Assembly (NCBI GenBank): GCA_902760315.1
Contig: CACWFV010000020.1
Span: 1-34,732, forward strand
Source of the DNA: an uncultured Bacteroidales bacterium
Lineage (GTDB): Bacteria > Bacteroidota > Bacteroidia > Bacteroidales > Bacteroidaceae
DNA: 34,732 nt
Direction of reading: 5' to 3'
The translations under genes and the position numbers were made by a program. Positions 1 through 7,132 of the stretch are shown here, one piece after another (within the stretch, counting starts at the first letter, position 1; each line of letters opens with the position of its first letter). The notes beneath the pieces were generated by a model. It saw nothing but the letters and a program-made list of their open reading frames with translations. It ran no database searches and had not been told where the DNA came from.

Positions 1-1
1 T

Positions 2-670
2 CGTTTTGACCCCACCATGCAGGTGGAGGTGCTGATGCAGGATGGCACGCGTGTCAAGAAGGGCGACATCGCCATGGTCGTCACGGGGCGTGTGCGCTCA
101 CTGCTGCAGACGGAGCGCCTCATGCTCAACATCATGCAGCGCATGAGTGGTATTGCCACCATGACCGATAAGTATGTGCAACACCTGAAGGGCACCAAGA
201 CCCGCGTGCTTGACACCCGTAAGACCACTCCCGGCATGCGCATGCTGGAGAAACAGGCTGTCAAGATTGGTGGTGGCTGCAACCATCGCATCGGACTCTT
301 TGACATGATTCTGCTGAAGGACAACCACGTAGACTTTGCCGGTGGCATCGTCAACGCCATTGACCGCTGCCACGCCTATCTGAAGGAGAAGGGCCTCGAC
401 CTGAAGATTGAGATTGAGGTGCGCTCGTTCGACGAGTTGCAGCAGGTGCTCGACCACGGAGGCGTTGACCGTATCATGCTCGACAACTTCAGCGTGCCCG
501 ATACGAAGAAGGCTGTCGACATCATTGCCGGACGCTACGAGACGGAGTCTTCTGGCGGCATCACCTTCGACACCATCCGCGACTATGCCGAGCAGGGCGT
601 CGACTTTATCAGTGTGGGCGCACTGACCCACTCGGTAAAGGGACTTGATATGTCTTTCAAGGCATGCTGA
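2..670 (+). CDS. nadC: Nicotinate-nucleotide pyrophosphorylase (carboxylating), 5'-truncated by window
   Basis: This cytoplasmic enzyme converts quinolinate and PRPP to nicotinate mononucleotide, CO2 and pyrophosphate in de novo NAD synthesis. The reading frame is open from base 2, so the gene starts outside the window; the first in-frame ATG (17) lies inside the family's N-terminal domain and is not the true start. About 220 of the usual 280 or so residues are present. Recognisable family segments are LDTRKTTPG, GGGCNHR, LLKDNH, IEIEV, IMLDN and the C-terminal ISVGALTHS, which contribute to the phosphate and quinolinate sites of the barrel. Its last 7 bases overlap the start of the following M23 peptidase gene, so the two are probably translated from one message. 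The family call is confident. Confidence 0.95.
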   Translation, partial: RFDPTMQVEVLMQDGTRVKKGDIAMVVTGRVRSLLQTERLMLNIMQRMSGIATMTDKYVQHLKGTKTRVLDTRKTTPGMRMLEKQAVKIGGGCNHRIGLFDMILLKDNHVDFAGGIVNAIDRCHAYLKEKGLDLKIEIEVRSFDELQQVLDHGGVDRIMLDNFSVPDTKKAVDIIAGRYETESSGGITFDTIRDYAEQGVDFISVGALTHSVKGLDMSFKAC

Positions 671-1839
671 GGCTATCGATCCTTGCATGCTTTCTACTAT
701 TACTGACAGGCTGTGGCGCTGACGATGCCCAGCCTGTCAGCTATAGTGAGGTGGCCTATCGGTCGCCCGTTGACTATGATATCACGCTGGCTGGCAACTT
801 TGGTGAGCCGCGCCCGTTCCACTTCCATGGTGGACTGGATGTCAAGACGGACAATCAGGAGGGCAAACCCATCTATGCCATTGCCGACGGTTATGTCAGC
901 AGACTGACGGTCAACATGTATGGCTTCGGCAATGCCATCTACGTCAGCCATCCTGACGGCAAGACCAGCGTATATTGTCACCTCAGACATTTTGCTGACC
1001 GGTACGAAGCTCAGCTGCAGCGCACTGGGGCCAGAGACACCTTGACGATGGCCTTTCCCCCGGTGCAGTTTCCTGTCAAGGCTGGCGACCTCATAGCCAT
1101 CAGTGGCAATACGGGCCACTCCACGGGTCCCCACCTGCACTTGGAACTGCACGACACCCAAACCTGGGTGCTGCGCGACCCCATGAGCAAACTGGCGGCC
1201 CTCGTCAGCGACACTGTAGCACCCCAGGCCCACTCCTTCATGGCTTGTCCAGTCGAGGGCGAAGGCGTCTTCAATGGGAGTAGTGCCAAGCAGACTTTCG
1301 GTTTCGGAGCGCCTGTCGCCAAGGTCCAGCGTTCTGAGTGGACTGTCCGCCACGAGTTTACGGCATGGGGCAGGGTGGGCTTTGCACTCTGGGCCGACGA
1401 CTACTCCGAGGCCACTTACAACCACTACGGCGTGCGCTACACCCAGCTCTTGGTCGACGGCAGCGAAGTGTTTCACAGTCTGGTAGACAGCATCCCCATC
1501 AGTTGTCAGCTCGAAGTCAACGACTGGGGCGACTTCGACCACTGGCGCCGTTACCACGTCTGGTATCTTAAGTCGTTTCGCGAGCCCGGCATGCGGCTGC
1601 CTTTGTTGCACACCAACTTCGAGCAGGGCGTGGTCTGCTTCTCCGAGGAACGCCCCTACCACCTGACCTACGTCCTTCGCGACTATCAGGGCAACGAGTC
1701 GCGCTACCACTTCATTGTCCATGGTCAGCGCAGCCGGGGGCTCACGCCCCGCCCTCGTCGGCAGCTACTCAATCCTTATCTGCTCTATCGCCAGGTGACG
1801 TGGCCCCTGCACTCAGTGCGTATTGGCCCCAACCAATAG
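664..1839 (+). CDS. M23 family metallopeptidase, predicted lipoprotein
   Basis: This is a predicted zinc endopeptidase of the LytM/M23 type, which cuts peptide bridges in peptidoglycan. The 391-residue product opens with a lipoprotein signal (lipobox LLTGC, lipidated Cys at residue 17). The M23 core spans about residues 45-170: HFHGGLDVK gives His55 and Asp59, VYCHL gives His106, and GPHLHLEL gives the HxH pair His157/His159. All expected metal and catalytic residues are therefore present, so it is probably active rather than a LytM-type activator. About 220 further residues follow and match no domain I recognise. The start at 664 overlaps the end of nadC by 7 bases and is the only start that keeps the signal peptide. 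The protein is probably anchored in the periplasm or outer membrane. No specific partner is evident from the neighbours. Confidence 0.9.
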   Translation: MLRLSILACFLLLLTGCGADDAQPVSYSEVAYRSPVDYDITLAGNFGEPRPFHFHGGLDVKTDNQEGKPIYAIADGYVSRLTVNMYGFGNAIYVSHPDGKTSVYCHLRHFADRYEAQLQRTGARDTLTMAFPPVQFPVKAGDLIAISGNTGHSTGPHLHLELHDTQTWVLRDPMSKLAALVSDTVAPQAHSFMACPVEGEGVFNGSSAKQTFGFGAPVAKVQRSEWTVRHEFTAWGRVGFALWADDYSEATYNHYGVRYTQLLVDGSEVFHSLVDSIPISCQLEVNDWGDFDHWRRYHVWYLKSFREPGMRLPLLHTNFEQGVVCFSEERPYHLTYVLRDYQGNESRYHFIVHGQRSRGLTPRPRRQLLNPYLLYRQVTWPLHSVRIGPNQ

Positions 1840-1865
1840 TTAACATACTCAAATATACACACAAC

Positions 1866-2741
1866 ATGCCTAGAAGAAAGAAAAAACAGCGCTCCATTGT
1901 TTATAGTTGGGTAGCCGCATTGGTGGCACTACTGCTCACCTTTGCCGTTCATGTCTTCTCACGTCAGGACCGCACACAACAGACCGACGCTGAATGGCCT
2001 GCGCCACAGCAACAGCTGCCGGCAGCGGAGTCTGCGGACTGGAGTCGCATGCCCGACTCCGTGGCTGTGCTTTGCACGCCGTCACCTCTGCAGCGAACTC
2101 CCGAACAAATACTACGCCGCACCGCCTATGTCGTGTCGTATAACAAGGAAACGCGCTGTCCTAACTGGGTAGCTTGGCAACTAACGGCCGACCATGTTGA
2201 CGGTCCGTTGAAACGCATGAATAATTTTCACGAAGACGACGACTGCCCACTGCCACGCGCCACGCTACACGACTATCGGGGCTCCGGGTGGTCGCGCGGC
2301 CACATGTGTCCAGCCGGCGACAACAAGTGGAGCCGTCAGGCCATGTACGACTCCTTCTCGCTGGTCAACGTCTGTCCGCAGAGTGCTAAGTTAAACAGTG
2401 GTCTATGGAATAGCCTGGAGATGGACTGTCGCCGATGGGCCCGAAAGTACGGCCACGTCTACATCGTTTGCGGTCCAGTGTGGAGTCGTGGGCGTCACCT
2501 CGCCATCGGTCCCAACGAGGTCATGGTGCCTGGGGCTTTCTTCAAGGTGGTGCTCTGTATGTCCGGCCGACCCAAGGCTTTTGGCGTTGTAGTGCGCAAC
2601 AACGACGGTACCCGTAAGCGTGACCTCTACTACAACTCTGTTGACCAGGTGGAGCGCATCACAGGCCTCGACTTCTTTCCTTCGTTGCCTGACCACATAG
2701 AGCGCCAGGTAGAGGCCACCGCTGACATGAGCGAGTGGTAA
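1866..2741 (+). CDS. DNA/RNA non-specific endonuclease (NUC/NucA family), membrane-anchored
   Basis: This is a beta-beta-alpha metal endonuclease of the NucA/EndoG group, degrading DNA and RNA outside the cytoplasm. The 291-residue product has a basic N-terminus (MPRRKKKQR), one hydrophobic segment at about 13-31 that could be an uncleaved anchor, and the catalytic motif SRGHMCPAGDN with the general-base His146. The metal-ligand segment LNSGLWNSLE follows, with Asn177 and Glu184 as the expected ligand and acidic residue. I chose ATG 1866; an in-frame ATG at 1800 lies within the previous gene and would add 22 residues before the basic anchor. It follows the M23 gene by 26 bases and may be in the same transcript. 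The stop is followed by a 71-bp convergent gap with no clear terminator. Confidence 0.88.
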   Translation: MPRRKKKQRSIVYSWVAALVALLLTFAVHVFSRQDRTQQTDAEWPAPQQQLPAAESADWSRMPDSVAVLCTPSPLQRTPEQILRRTAYVVSYNKETRCPNWVAWQLTADHVDGPLKRMNNFHEDDDCPLPRATLHDYRGSGWSRGHMCPAGDNKWSRQAMYDSFSLVNVCPQSAKLNSGLWNSLEMDCRRWARKYGHVYIVCGPVWSRGRHLAIGPNEVMVPGAFFKVVLCMSGRPKAFGVVVRNNDGTRKRDLYYNSVDQVERITGLDFFPSLPDHIERQVEATADMSEW

Positions 2742-2812
2742 TTCTCTCCCCCACGGCAGCATCAAAAACAGCCACCGGGCAGTGTTCAACTATGAAGCAA
2801 GGTGAGATATAA

Positions 2813-4288
2813 TCAGGTGAACCACTTCTCGTTGTCCTTCTCGTGGCAGTAGCTGGTGCCATCGAAGCAATGGGTGCAGACCTGATCTTTGGGAAGTCCG
2901 ATGGAGTCGATAAGATCCTCGATAGTGGCAAACTTCAGCGAGGTAAGGCCCAGGCGGCGGGCAATCTCGCTAACCATGCGCTCATACTCAGGTGTACCAG
3001 TCTTGGCGTACTCGGTCAGTTTCTTCTTGTCGTCGCCCTCAAAGTCGCGAATGATGCGACGAGTGATGAGTTCCAAATCGCTCTTAGAAGAGGTGAAGCC
3101 TATGAACGGACAACCGTAGACCAACGGAGGACACGAGATGCGGACGTGAACCTCCTTGGCACCATTGTCGAAGAAGGTACGGACATTGTCGCGCAACTGG
3201 GTGCCGCGGACGATGGAGTCGTCGCAGAAGACGACACGCTGGTCTTTCAGAATGGCCGGATTGGGGATGAGCTTCATCTTAGCTACCAGGTCGCGGCGAT
3301 TCTGATTGCCTGGCGTAAAGGAGCGAGGCCAGGTGGGAGTGTACTTCAAGACGGCGCGCTTATAGGGAATCTTCTTACCCTCGCTATAGCCAAGCGCCAT
3401 GCCGACTCCGGAATCGGGAATACCGCAAACAACATCAGCCTCGGTGGAGTCTTTCTCGCCCATCAGACGGCCGTTCTTCTCGCGTACATATTCAGTATTG
3501 ATGCCTTGGTAGTCGCTGGCAGGAAAACCGTAGTAGACCCAGAGGAAGGAGCATATCTGACAACGGGTGAAGGGCTTCTGCAACACTTCAAGCCCGTCGG
3601 CGCGAAGCTTGACGATTTCGCCAGGGCCAAGGTCGCGCACCACCTTGTAGTCAAGATTGGGGAAACAGGTGGTTTCGCTGGTGGCGGCATAAGACTGGAT
3701 GAACTCATCGGTGCCTACAGGCGAGAGACGGTGAATCTCCTTCCTGCCAATAACGATTGGCGTGCGGCCCAGAAAGTCACGAGCGGCAATGATGCCGTCT
3801 TCGGTGAGAATCAGTATGGAGCAGGATCCTTCAATTTTCTGGTAGACCTTGTTGATGCCCTCGACAAACGAGTTGCCCATATTGATGAGCAGGGCTACGA
3901 GTTCGGTCTGGTTGATATTGTTGGCCGACATCTCGCTGAAATGCATACGCTGCTTGAGTAACTCGTCGGCAATCTCGCGGAGATTATTGATTTTGGCAAC
4001 GGTTACAACCGCATAACGTCCCAGATGTGAGTTGACGATGATGGGCTGTGGGTCGGTATCGCTGATGACACCTATGCCCTGATGACCTTTGAACTCGTCG
4101 AGTTCGTCTTCAAAGCGAGAGCGAAAATATTGGCGTTCCAGCGAGTGAATAGAGCGGTGGAAGCCGCTGACCTCGTCAAATGTTACCAGTCCGGCACGTT
4201 TAGTACCTAAATGAGAGTTGTAATCTGTTCCGTAAAACAAGTCGTTTACGCAGTCCTTTGTAGAGATTGTGCCAAAGAAGCCACCCAT
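2813..4288 (-). CDS. PurF-like amidophosphoribosyltransferase homolog with a dead glutaminase domain
   Basis: The 491-residue product has the two-domain layout of glutamine PRPP amidotransferase (PurF), the first step of purine synthesis. The C-terminal phosphoribosyltransferase half looks intact: the PRPP loop VVFCDDSIVRGTQ at about 352-364, the RSFTPGNQNRR segment at about 322-332 and a Cys-containing tail CTHCFDGTSY. The N-terminal Ntn-hydrolase half is altered. It begins MGGFFG where PurF has MCGI, so the nucleophilic Cys is Gly. The RYST segment reads ISDT, and the HNGN oxyanion segment reads AKINN. No alternative upstream start restores a Cys. Glutamine hydrolysis therefore looks impossible, and the enzyme may use free ammonia or another amine, or have a different role. 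I leave the gene symbol blank because true purF may lie elsewhere. A -7 box lies 43 bases upstream of the start. Confidence 0.85.
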   Translation of the reverse strand: MGGFFGTISTKDCVNDLFYGTDYNSHLGTKRAGLVTFDEVSGFHRSIHSLERQYFRSRFEDELDEFKGHQGIGVISDTDPQPIIVNSHLGRYAVVTVAKINNLREIADELLKQRMHFSEMSANNINQTELVALLINMGNSFVEGINKVYQKIEGSCSILILTEDGIIAARDFLGRTPIVIGRKEIHRLSPVGTDEFIQSYAATSETTCFPNLDYKVVRDLGPGEIVKLRADGLEVLQKPFTRCQICSFLWVYYGFPASDYQGINTEYVREKNGRLMGEKDSTEADVVCGIPDSGVGMALGYSEGKKIPYKRAVLKYTPTWPRSFTPGNQNRRDLVAKMKLIPNPAILKDQRVVFCDDSIVRGTQLRDNVRTFFDNGAKEVHVRISCPPLVYGCPFIGFTSSKSDLELITRRIIRDFEGDDKKKLTEYAKTGTPEYERMVSEIARRLGLTSLKFATIEDLIDSIGLPKDQVCTHCFDGTSYCHEKDNEKWFT

Positions 4289-4331
4289 AATGATTTTACC
4301 TTTTGTGTGTAAATAATACCTTTATGGCGTG

Positions 4332-4339
4332 CAAAATTA
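4332..4339 (-). promoter_or_regulatory. Bacteroidetes-type -7 box of the purF-like gene
   Basis: On the minus strand this reads TAATTTTG, a match to TAnnTTTG, 43 bases before the ATG at 4288. No convincing -33 TTTG is seen at the usual 19-23 base spacing, so this is a motif call only. It would let the purF-like gene be transcribed separately from the ABC-like pair upstream. Confidence 0.45.
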
Positions 4340-4417
4340 CAAAAAAATCGGCAACTGCCATCATACTTACTGAATTTTTTTTCATAAAAATCACTAATCG
4401 CAATACTTCACCAAGAC

Positions 4418-4693
4418 TCAGCAGTTTCTCAGAAGCAGGACAAGAGCCCCCAGCAGCAACACTCCACTCCACAGACGCCATTGAGACAGAAGAGGCAGGA
4501 AGGCGCGTTGCAAGGCATGGCGATAGAAAGGCCAGAGCGACTGCCACGGAGTGGCACCATTGGCCAGCAGATATTCGCGCAAGGAGTCGTGGTGCAGGCG
4601 ATCCTGGCGGTAGCTGTTGATGGCTCGCAAGAAAGCATAATGGCCCTTCCAAAAGATTAAAGCGGCAAGCAATATGAGATAAGCGGTTAGCAT
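4418..4693 (-). CDS. Small membrane protein resembling the C-terminal part of a FetB/YbbM ABC permease
   Basis: The 91-residue product has a hydrophobic N-terminal segment (about 3-15), a charged middle and a hydrophobic C-terminus (about 72-89). The middle segment EYLLANGATPWQSLWP and the following RHALQRAFLPLL resemble, from memory, the cytoplasmic coupling region of FetB/YbbM (UPF0014) permeases, which has an E..L.LGATP....A pattern followed by a RAALIPT stretch. Those permeases are about 250 residues with about seven membrane segments, so roughly the first half is missing here. Its ATG lies inside the stop region of the ATPase-like gene (7-base overlap), which implies translational coupling and argues that the short form is real. 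It could be a decaying permease or a reduced functional form. The homology rests on pattern recognition only. Confidence 0.55.
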   Translation of the reverse strand: MLTAYLILLAALIFWKGHYAFLRAINSYRQDRLHHDSLREYLLANGATPWQSLWPFYRHALQRAFLPLLSQWRLWSGVLLLGALVLLLRNC

Positions 4694-5145
4694 AGTTGCA
4701 GATAATGATTGTTGAGCGGATTCGTAACAGTGAGCACCATGCGGCCTTGGCTGACGACATCGGTCAGCAGCTGTACAACGTTTTGTAGCTGCTCGCCGGT
4801 AAGAGGGGCTGCAGGTTCGTCAACCAGCAGGAGTTGCTTGTCTGACGTCACGGCACGACGCAATAGCGACAGGTAATCCGTGGGAATCTGTTGGTAACCT
4901 TCCGGCACTGATAAGTGTTGGGGCACATAGGCCATAAAGCGACGAAAGTAGGGCGCTGACTCCGGAGTGAGTATCTCGCCGTCAATGCATATATGACCCG
5001 CGTCTATTGGAATCAATCCCGCCACAGCCCTAAGCAAAATGGTTTTCCCAGTGCCGTGCATACCCATGATCTGGCCATTCTCAAGGGTTAGTGACAGCTG
5101 CCGGATGTGGTCACCAATACAAACGTTATGCAGTTCTAACATCAT
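4687..5145 (-). CDS. Reduced ABC transporter ATPase-like protein (FetA/YbbL-like)
   Basis: The 152-residue product is a shortened ABC nucleotide-binding domain. Visible parts are a complete Walker A, GMHGTGKT (residues 28-35), a Q-loop AYVPQ (about 72-76) and a Walker B LLLVDEP (105-111). The helical subdomain is nearly absent: about 30 residues separate the Q-loop from Walker B, and no LSGGQ signature can be found. The H-loop histidine is also missing (VTN where TH is expected). Full ABC ATPases exceed 200 residues. Together with the overlapping downstream fragment it looks like a miniature or degenerate FetAB exporter. Start choice: tandem ATGs at 5145 and 5142; a minus-strand -7 box at 5155-5162 rules out longer starts. 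It may bind ATP but not hydrolyse it in the normal head-to-tail dimer. Confidence 0.7.
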   Translation of the reverse strand: MMLELHNVCIGDHIRQLSLTLENGQIMGMHGTGKTILLRAVAGLIPIDAGHICIDGEILTPESAPYFRRFMAYVPQHLSVPEGYQQIPTDYLSLLRRAVTSDKQLLLVDEPAAPLTGEQLQNVVQLLTDVVSQGRMVLTVTNPLNNHYLQLC

Positions 5146-5154
5146 AATTGACTG

Positions 5155-5162
5155 CAAAATTA
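5155..5162 (-). promoter_or_regulatory. -7 box of the ABC ATPase-like gene
   Basis: On the minus strand this reads TAATTTTG (TAnnTTTG), 9 bases before the first ATG at 5145. It implies a very short leader. It lies back-to-back with the aguA promoter in the 73-bp divergent gap. No good -33 box is visible. Confidence 0.5.
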
Positions 5163-5205
5163 TAAAAAATACTCGAAGAAGACGAAATATACGGAATATT
5201 TTTTG

Positions 5206-5213
5206 TATTTTTG
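5206..5213 (+). promoter_or_regulatory. -7 box of aguA
   Basis: The sequence TATTTTTG matches TAnnTTTG and ends 5 bases before the aguA ATG (5219). Transcription would start at or next to the start codon, giving a leaderless or nearly leaderless message. No clear -33 TTTG is found at normal spacing. Confidence 0.5.
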
Positions 5214-5218
5214 CACGC

Positions 5219-6175
5219 ATGAACAACCAGAAACGACGCATGCCTGCAGAATGGGAACCACAAAGCATGGTTCAACTGACATGGCCAAACAAAGATACAG
5301 ACTGGGCACCCATACTGCCCGAAATAACGGCTGTCTATGAAGAGATGGCACATGAGATACGAAAACGCGAACCATTGTTAATAGTTGACAAGATAGCCCA
5401 TAACGACACCTGGGCACGAGACCATGGATTCATCACGGTAGAAGATACTGTCGGCGGCCACACTTCCAAAGAGCTGGTGCTGCTGGACTTTAAGTTTAAC
5501 GGCTGGGGTGAGAAATTTGAAGCCACACTGGACAACCAAATCAATAAGCACCTTTACGAACAGGGACTTGTAAAGGGACGCTACGAAGACCATCTGGACT
5601 TTGTACTGGAGGGTGGCAGCATTGAGAGTGACGGCAAAGGTACCGTGTTTACCACGACGGGGTGTTTAATGGCTCCTCATCGCAATCAACCTCTGACAAA
5701 GCCAGAGATAGAAGAGCGACTGAAGAAATGGCTGGGGGCTGAACGTATCGTTTGGCTCAACCACGGCAGCCTGATAGGTGACGATACGGACGGACACATT
5801 GACACCATTGTTAGGATTTGTCCTAATGACACCTTATTATATACAGGAGGCGATGAAGCACATCCCGACCTGGCACTGATGGAAAAGGAACTGGAAGGGC
5901 TCAGGACGCTGCAAGGCGAGCCCTACCGACTGTTGAAACTGCCTCTGCCCCGCCCCATCTGCGACGACGGAGAGCGACTGCCAGCAACCTATGCCAACTA
6001 TTTGGTAGTCAACGGTGCCGTTCTCGTACCGACCTACCGTCAGCCCAACCTTGACAATGAGGCACTAAGTATGATTGGTAAGGCATTTCCGGATAGAGAG
6101 ATAGTAAGCATCGACTGCTGTGCCGTCATCAAACAGCATGGCTCGCTGCATTGCTGTACTATGCAGTATTATTAA
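5219..6175 (+). CDS. aguA: Agmatine deiminase
   Basis: This cytoplasmic enzyme hydrolyses agmatine to N-carbamoylputrescine and ammonia, part of the arginine-to-putrescine route. The 318-residue product belongs to the peptidyl-arginine-deiminase-like guanidine-modifying fold. Visible active-site elements are WARDHG (Asp68), VLEGGS (Glu131), DDTDGHID (Asp and His193) and the C-terminal GSLHCCT with the nucleophile Cys312. The start at 5219 puts MNNQKRRMPAEWEP at the N-terminus, where the family's MPAEW motif is expected; longer in-frame starts run back through the divergent promoter region. aguB, the next enzyme of the pathway, follows after 66 bases. A Bacteroidetes -7 box directly precedes the start. 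Confidence 0.93.
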   Translation: MNNQKRRMPAEWEPQSMVQLTWPNKDTDWAPILPEITAVYEEMAHEIRKREPLLIVDKIAHNDTWARDHGFITVEDTVGGHTSKELVLLDFKFNGWGEKFEATLDNQINKHLYEQGLVKGRYEDHLDFVLEGGSIESDGKGTVFTTTGCLMAPHRNQPLTKPEIEERLKKWLGAERIVWLNHGSLIGDDTDGHIDTIVRICPNDTLLYTGGDEAHPDLALMEKELEGLRTLQGEPYRLLKLPLPRPICDDGERLPATYANYLVVNGAVLVPTYRQPNLDNEALSMIGKAFPDREIVSIDCCAVIKQHGSLHCCTMQYY

Positions 6176-6224
6176 AAAAGGTAAAAAAGTTAGATTGTAA
6201 AAAGCTTAAAAGACAGAAAAATAG

Positions 6225-6232
6225 TAATTTTG
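6225..6232 (+). promoter_or_regulatory. -7 box upstream of aguB
   Basis: TAATTTTG matches TAnnTTTG and ends 9 bases before the aguB ATG at 6242. It would allow aguB (and glnN) to be expressed independently of aguA. A TTG at 6195-6197 is 27 bases upstream, farther than usual, so the -33 element is doubtful. Confidence 0.45.
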
Positions 6233-6241
6233 TCCCGAATT

Positions 6242-7096
6242 ATGAAAATAGGTATCATCCAACAACACAACGTAGAAGACGTTACGACCAATAGGATTAA
6301 TTTGGAAACGAAGATACGCCAGTTGGCCAAAACGGGTGCTGAACTCATCGTCCTGCAGGAATTGCACAACTCACTATACTTCTGCAAACAAGAGGACGTG
6401 AACCGCTTTGACCTGGCAGAAACCATACCCGGTCCGTCGACCTCCTTTTTCGGCAATTTAGCCAAGGAGTTGCAGGTAGTCATCGTCACCTCACTCTTTG
6501 AACGGCGAGCCGCAGGACTGTACCACAATACGGCCGTCGTACTAGAAAAAGACGGTACTGTAGCAGGAATATACCGTAAGATGCACATTCCGGACGACCC
6601 CGGCTACTATGAGAAGTTCTACTTCACCCCCGGCGACCTCGGCTTCAAGCCCATCCGGACTTCGGTCGGAGTATTGGGCGTTCTGGTCTGCTGGGACCAA
6701 TGGTATCCGGAAGCAGCACGACTGATGGCACTACAGGGTGCAGAACTACTGATTTACCCTACAGCCATTGGTTACGACCCCAACGACACTGCCGAAGAGC
6801 AAGAACGACAGCGCACGGCATGGCAAACCATACAGCGAGGACACGCCATAGCCAACGGACTGCCCGTCATTACGGTCAATCGCTGTGGAAAAGAAGAAGG
6901 AGTGCCATTCTGGGGAACCTCATTCGTAGCAGGCCCGCAGGGAGAACTGCTCTACGAAGCGCCCATCAATGAAGAAGTGGCCGAAGTGGTTGAAGTCGAC
7001 ATGCAGCGCTCCGAGCAAGTGCGCCGCTGGTGGCCCTTCTTACGCGACAGAAGAATTGACGCATACGATAACATCACTAAACGCTATATTCTCTGA
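6242..7096 (+). CDS. aguB: N-carbamoylputrescine amidase
   Basis: This nitrilase-superfamily (CN hydrolase) enzyme converts N-carbamoylputrescine to putrescine, CO2 and ammonia. The 284-residue product carries the Glu-Lys-Cys triad: Glu40 in LIVLQE, Lys113 in YRKMHIPDDP and Cys150 in LVCWDQWYPEAAR. The WYPEAAR context and the C-terminal RRWWPFLRDRRIDAY are typical of carbamoylputrescine amidases rather than other nitrilases. I chose ATG 6242 (MKIGIIQQ), the usual family N-terminus; a TTG four codons upstream overlaps the -7 promoter box. It lies between aguA and a glutamine synthetase, so ammonia released by both Agu enzymes can be reassimilated by the next gene product. Confidence 0.93.
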   Translation: MKIGIIQQHNVEDVTTNRINLETKIRQLAKTGAELIVLQELHNSLYFCKQEDVNRFDLAETIPGPSTSFFGNLAKELQVVIVTSLFERRAAGLYHNTAVVLEKDGTVAGIYRKMHIPDDPGYYEKFYFTPGDLGFKPIRTSVGVLGVLVCWDQWYPEAARLMALQGAELLIYPTAIGYDPNDTAEEQERQRTAWQTIQRGHAIANGLPVITVNRCGKEEGVPFWGTSFVAGPQGELLYEAPINEEVAEVVEVDMQRSEQVRRWWPFLRDRRIDAYDNITKRYIL

Positions 7097-7132
7097 CATC
7101 AGTCAGAACATAGTAACTCAACGAGATTATAT

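Noticed and set aside
2843-3961. A long plus-strand frame (372 codons) antisense to the purF-like gene
   Set aside because: It is a shadow frame; the minus strand carries clear PRPP-transferase motifs.
4296-4760. A 154-codon minus-strand frame across the permease-like gene
   Set aside because: It is an alternative frame overlapping the 4418-4693 gene, with Ser/Cys-rich low-information content and no recognisable family. The 4418-4693 frame has membrane segments and translational coupling.
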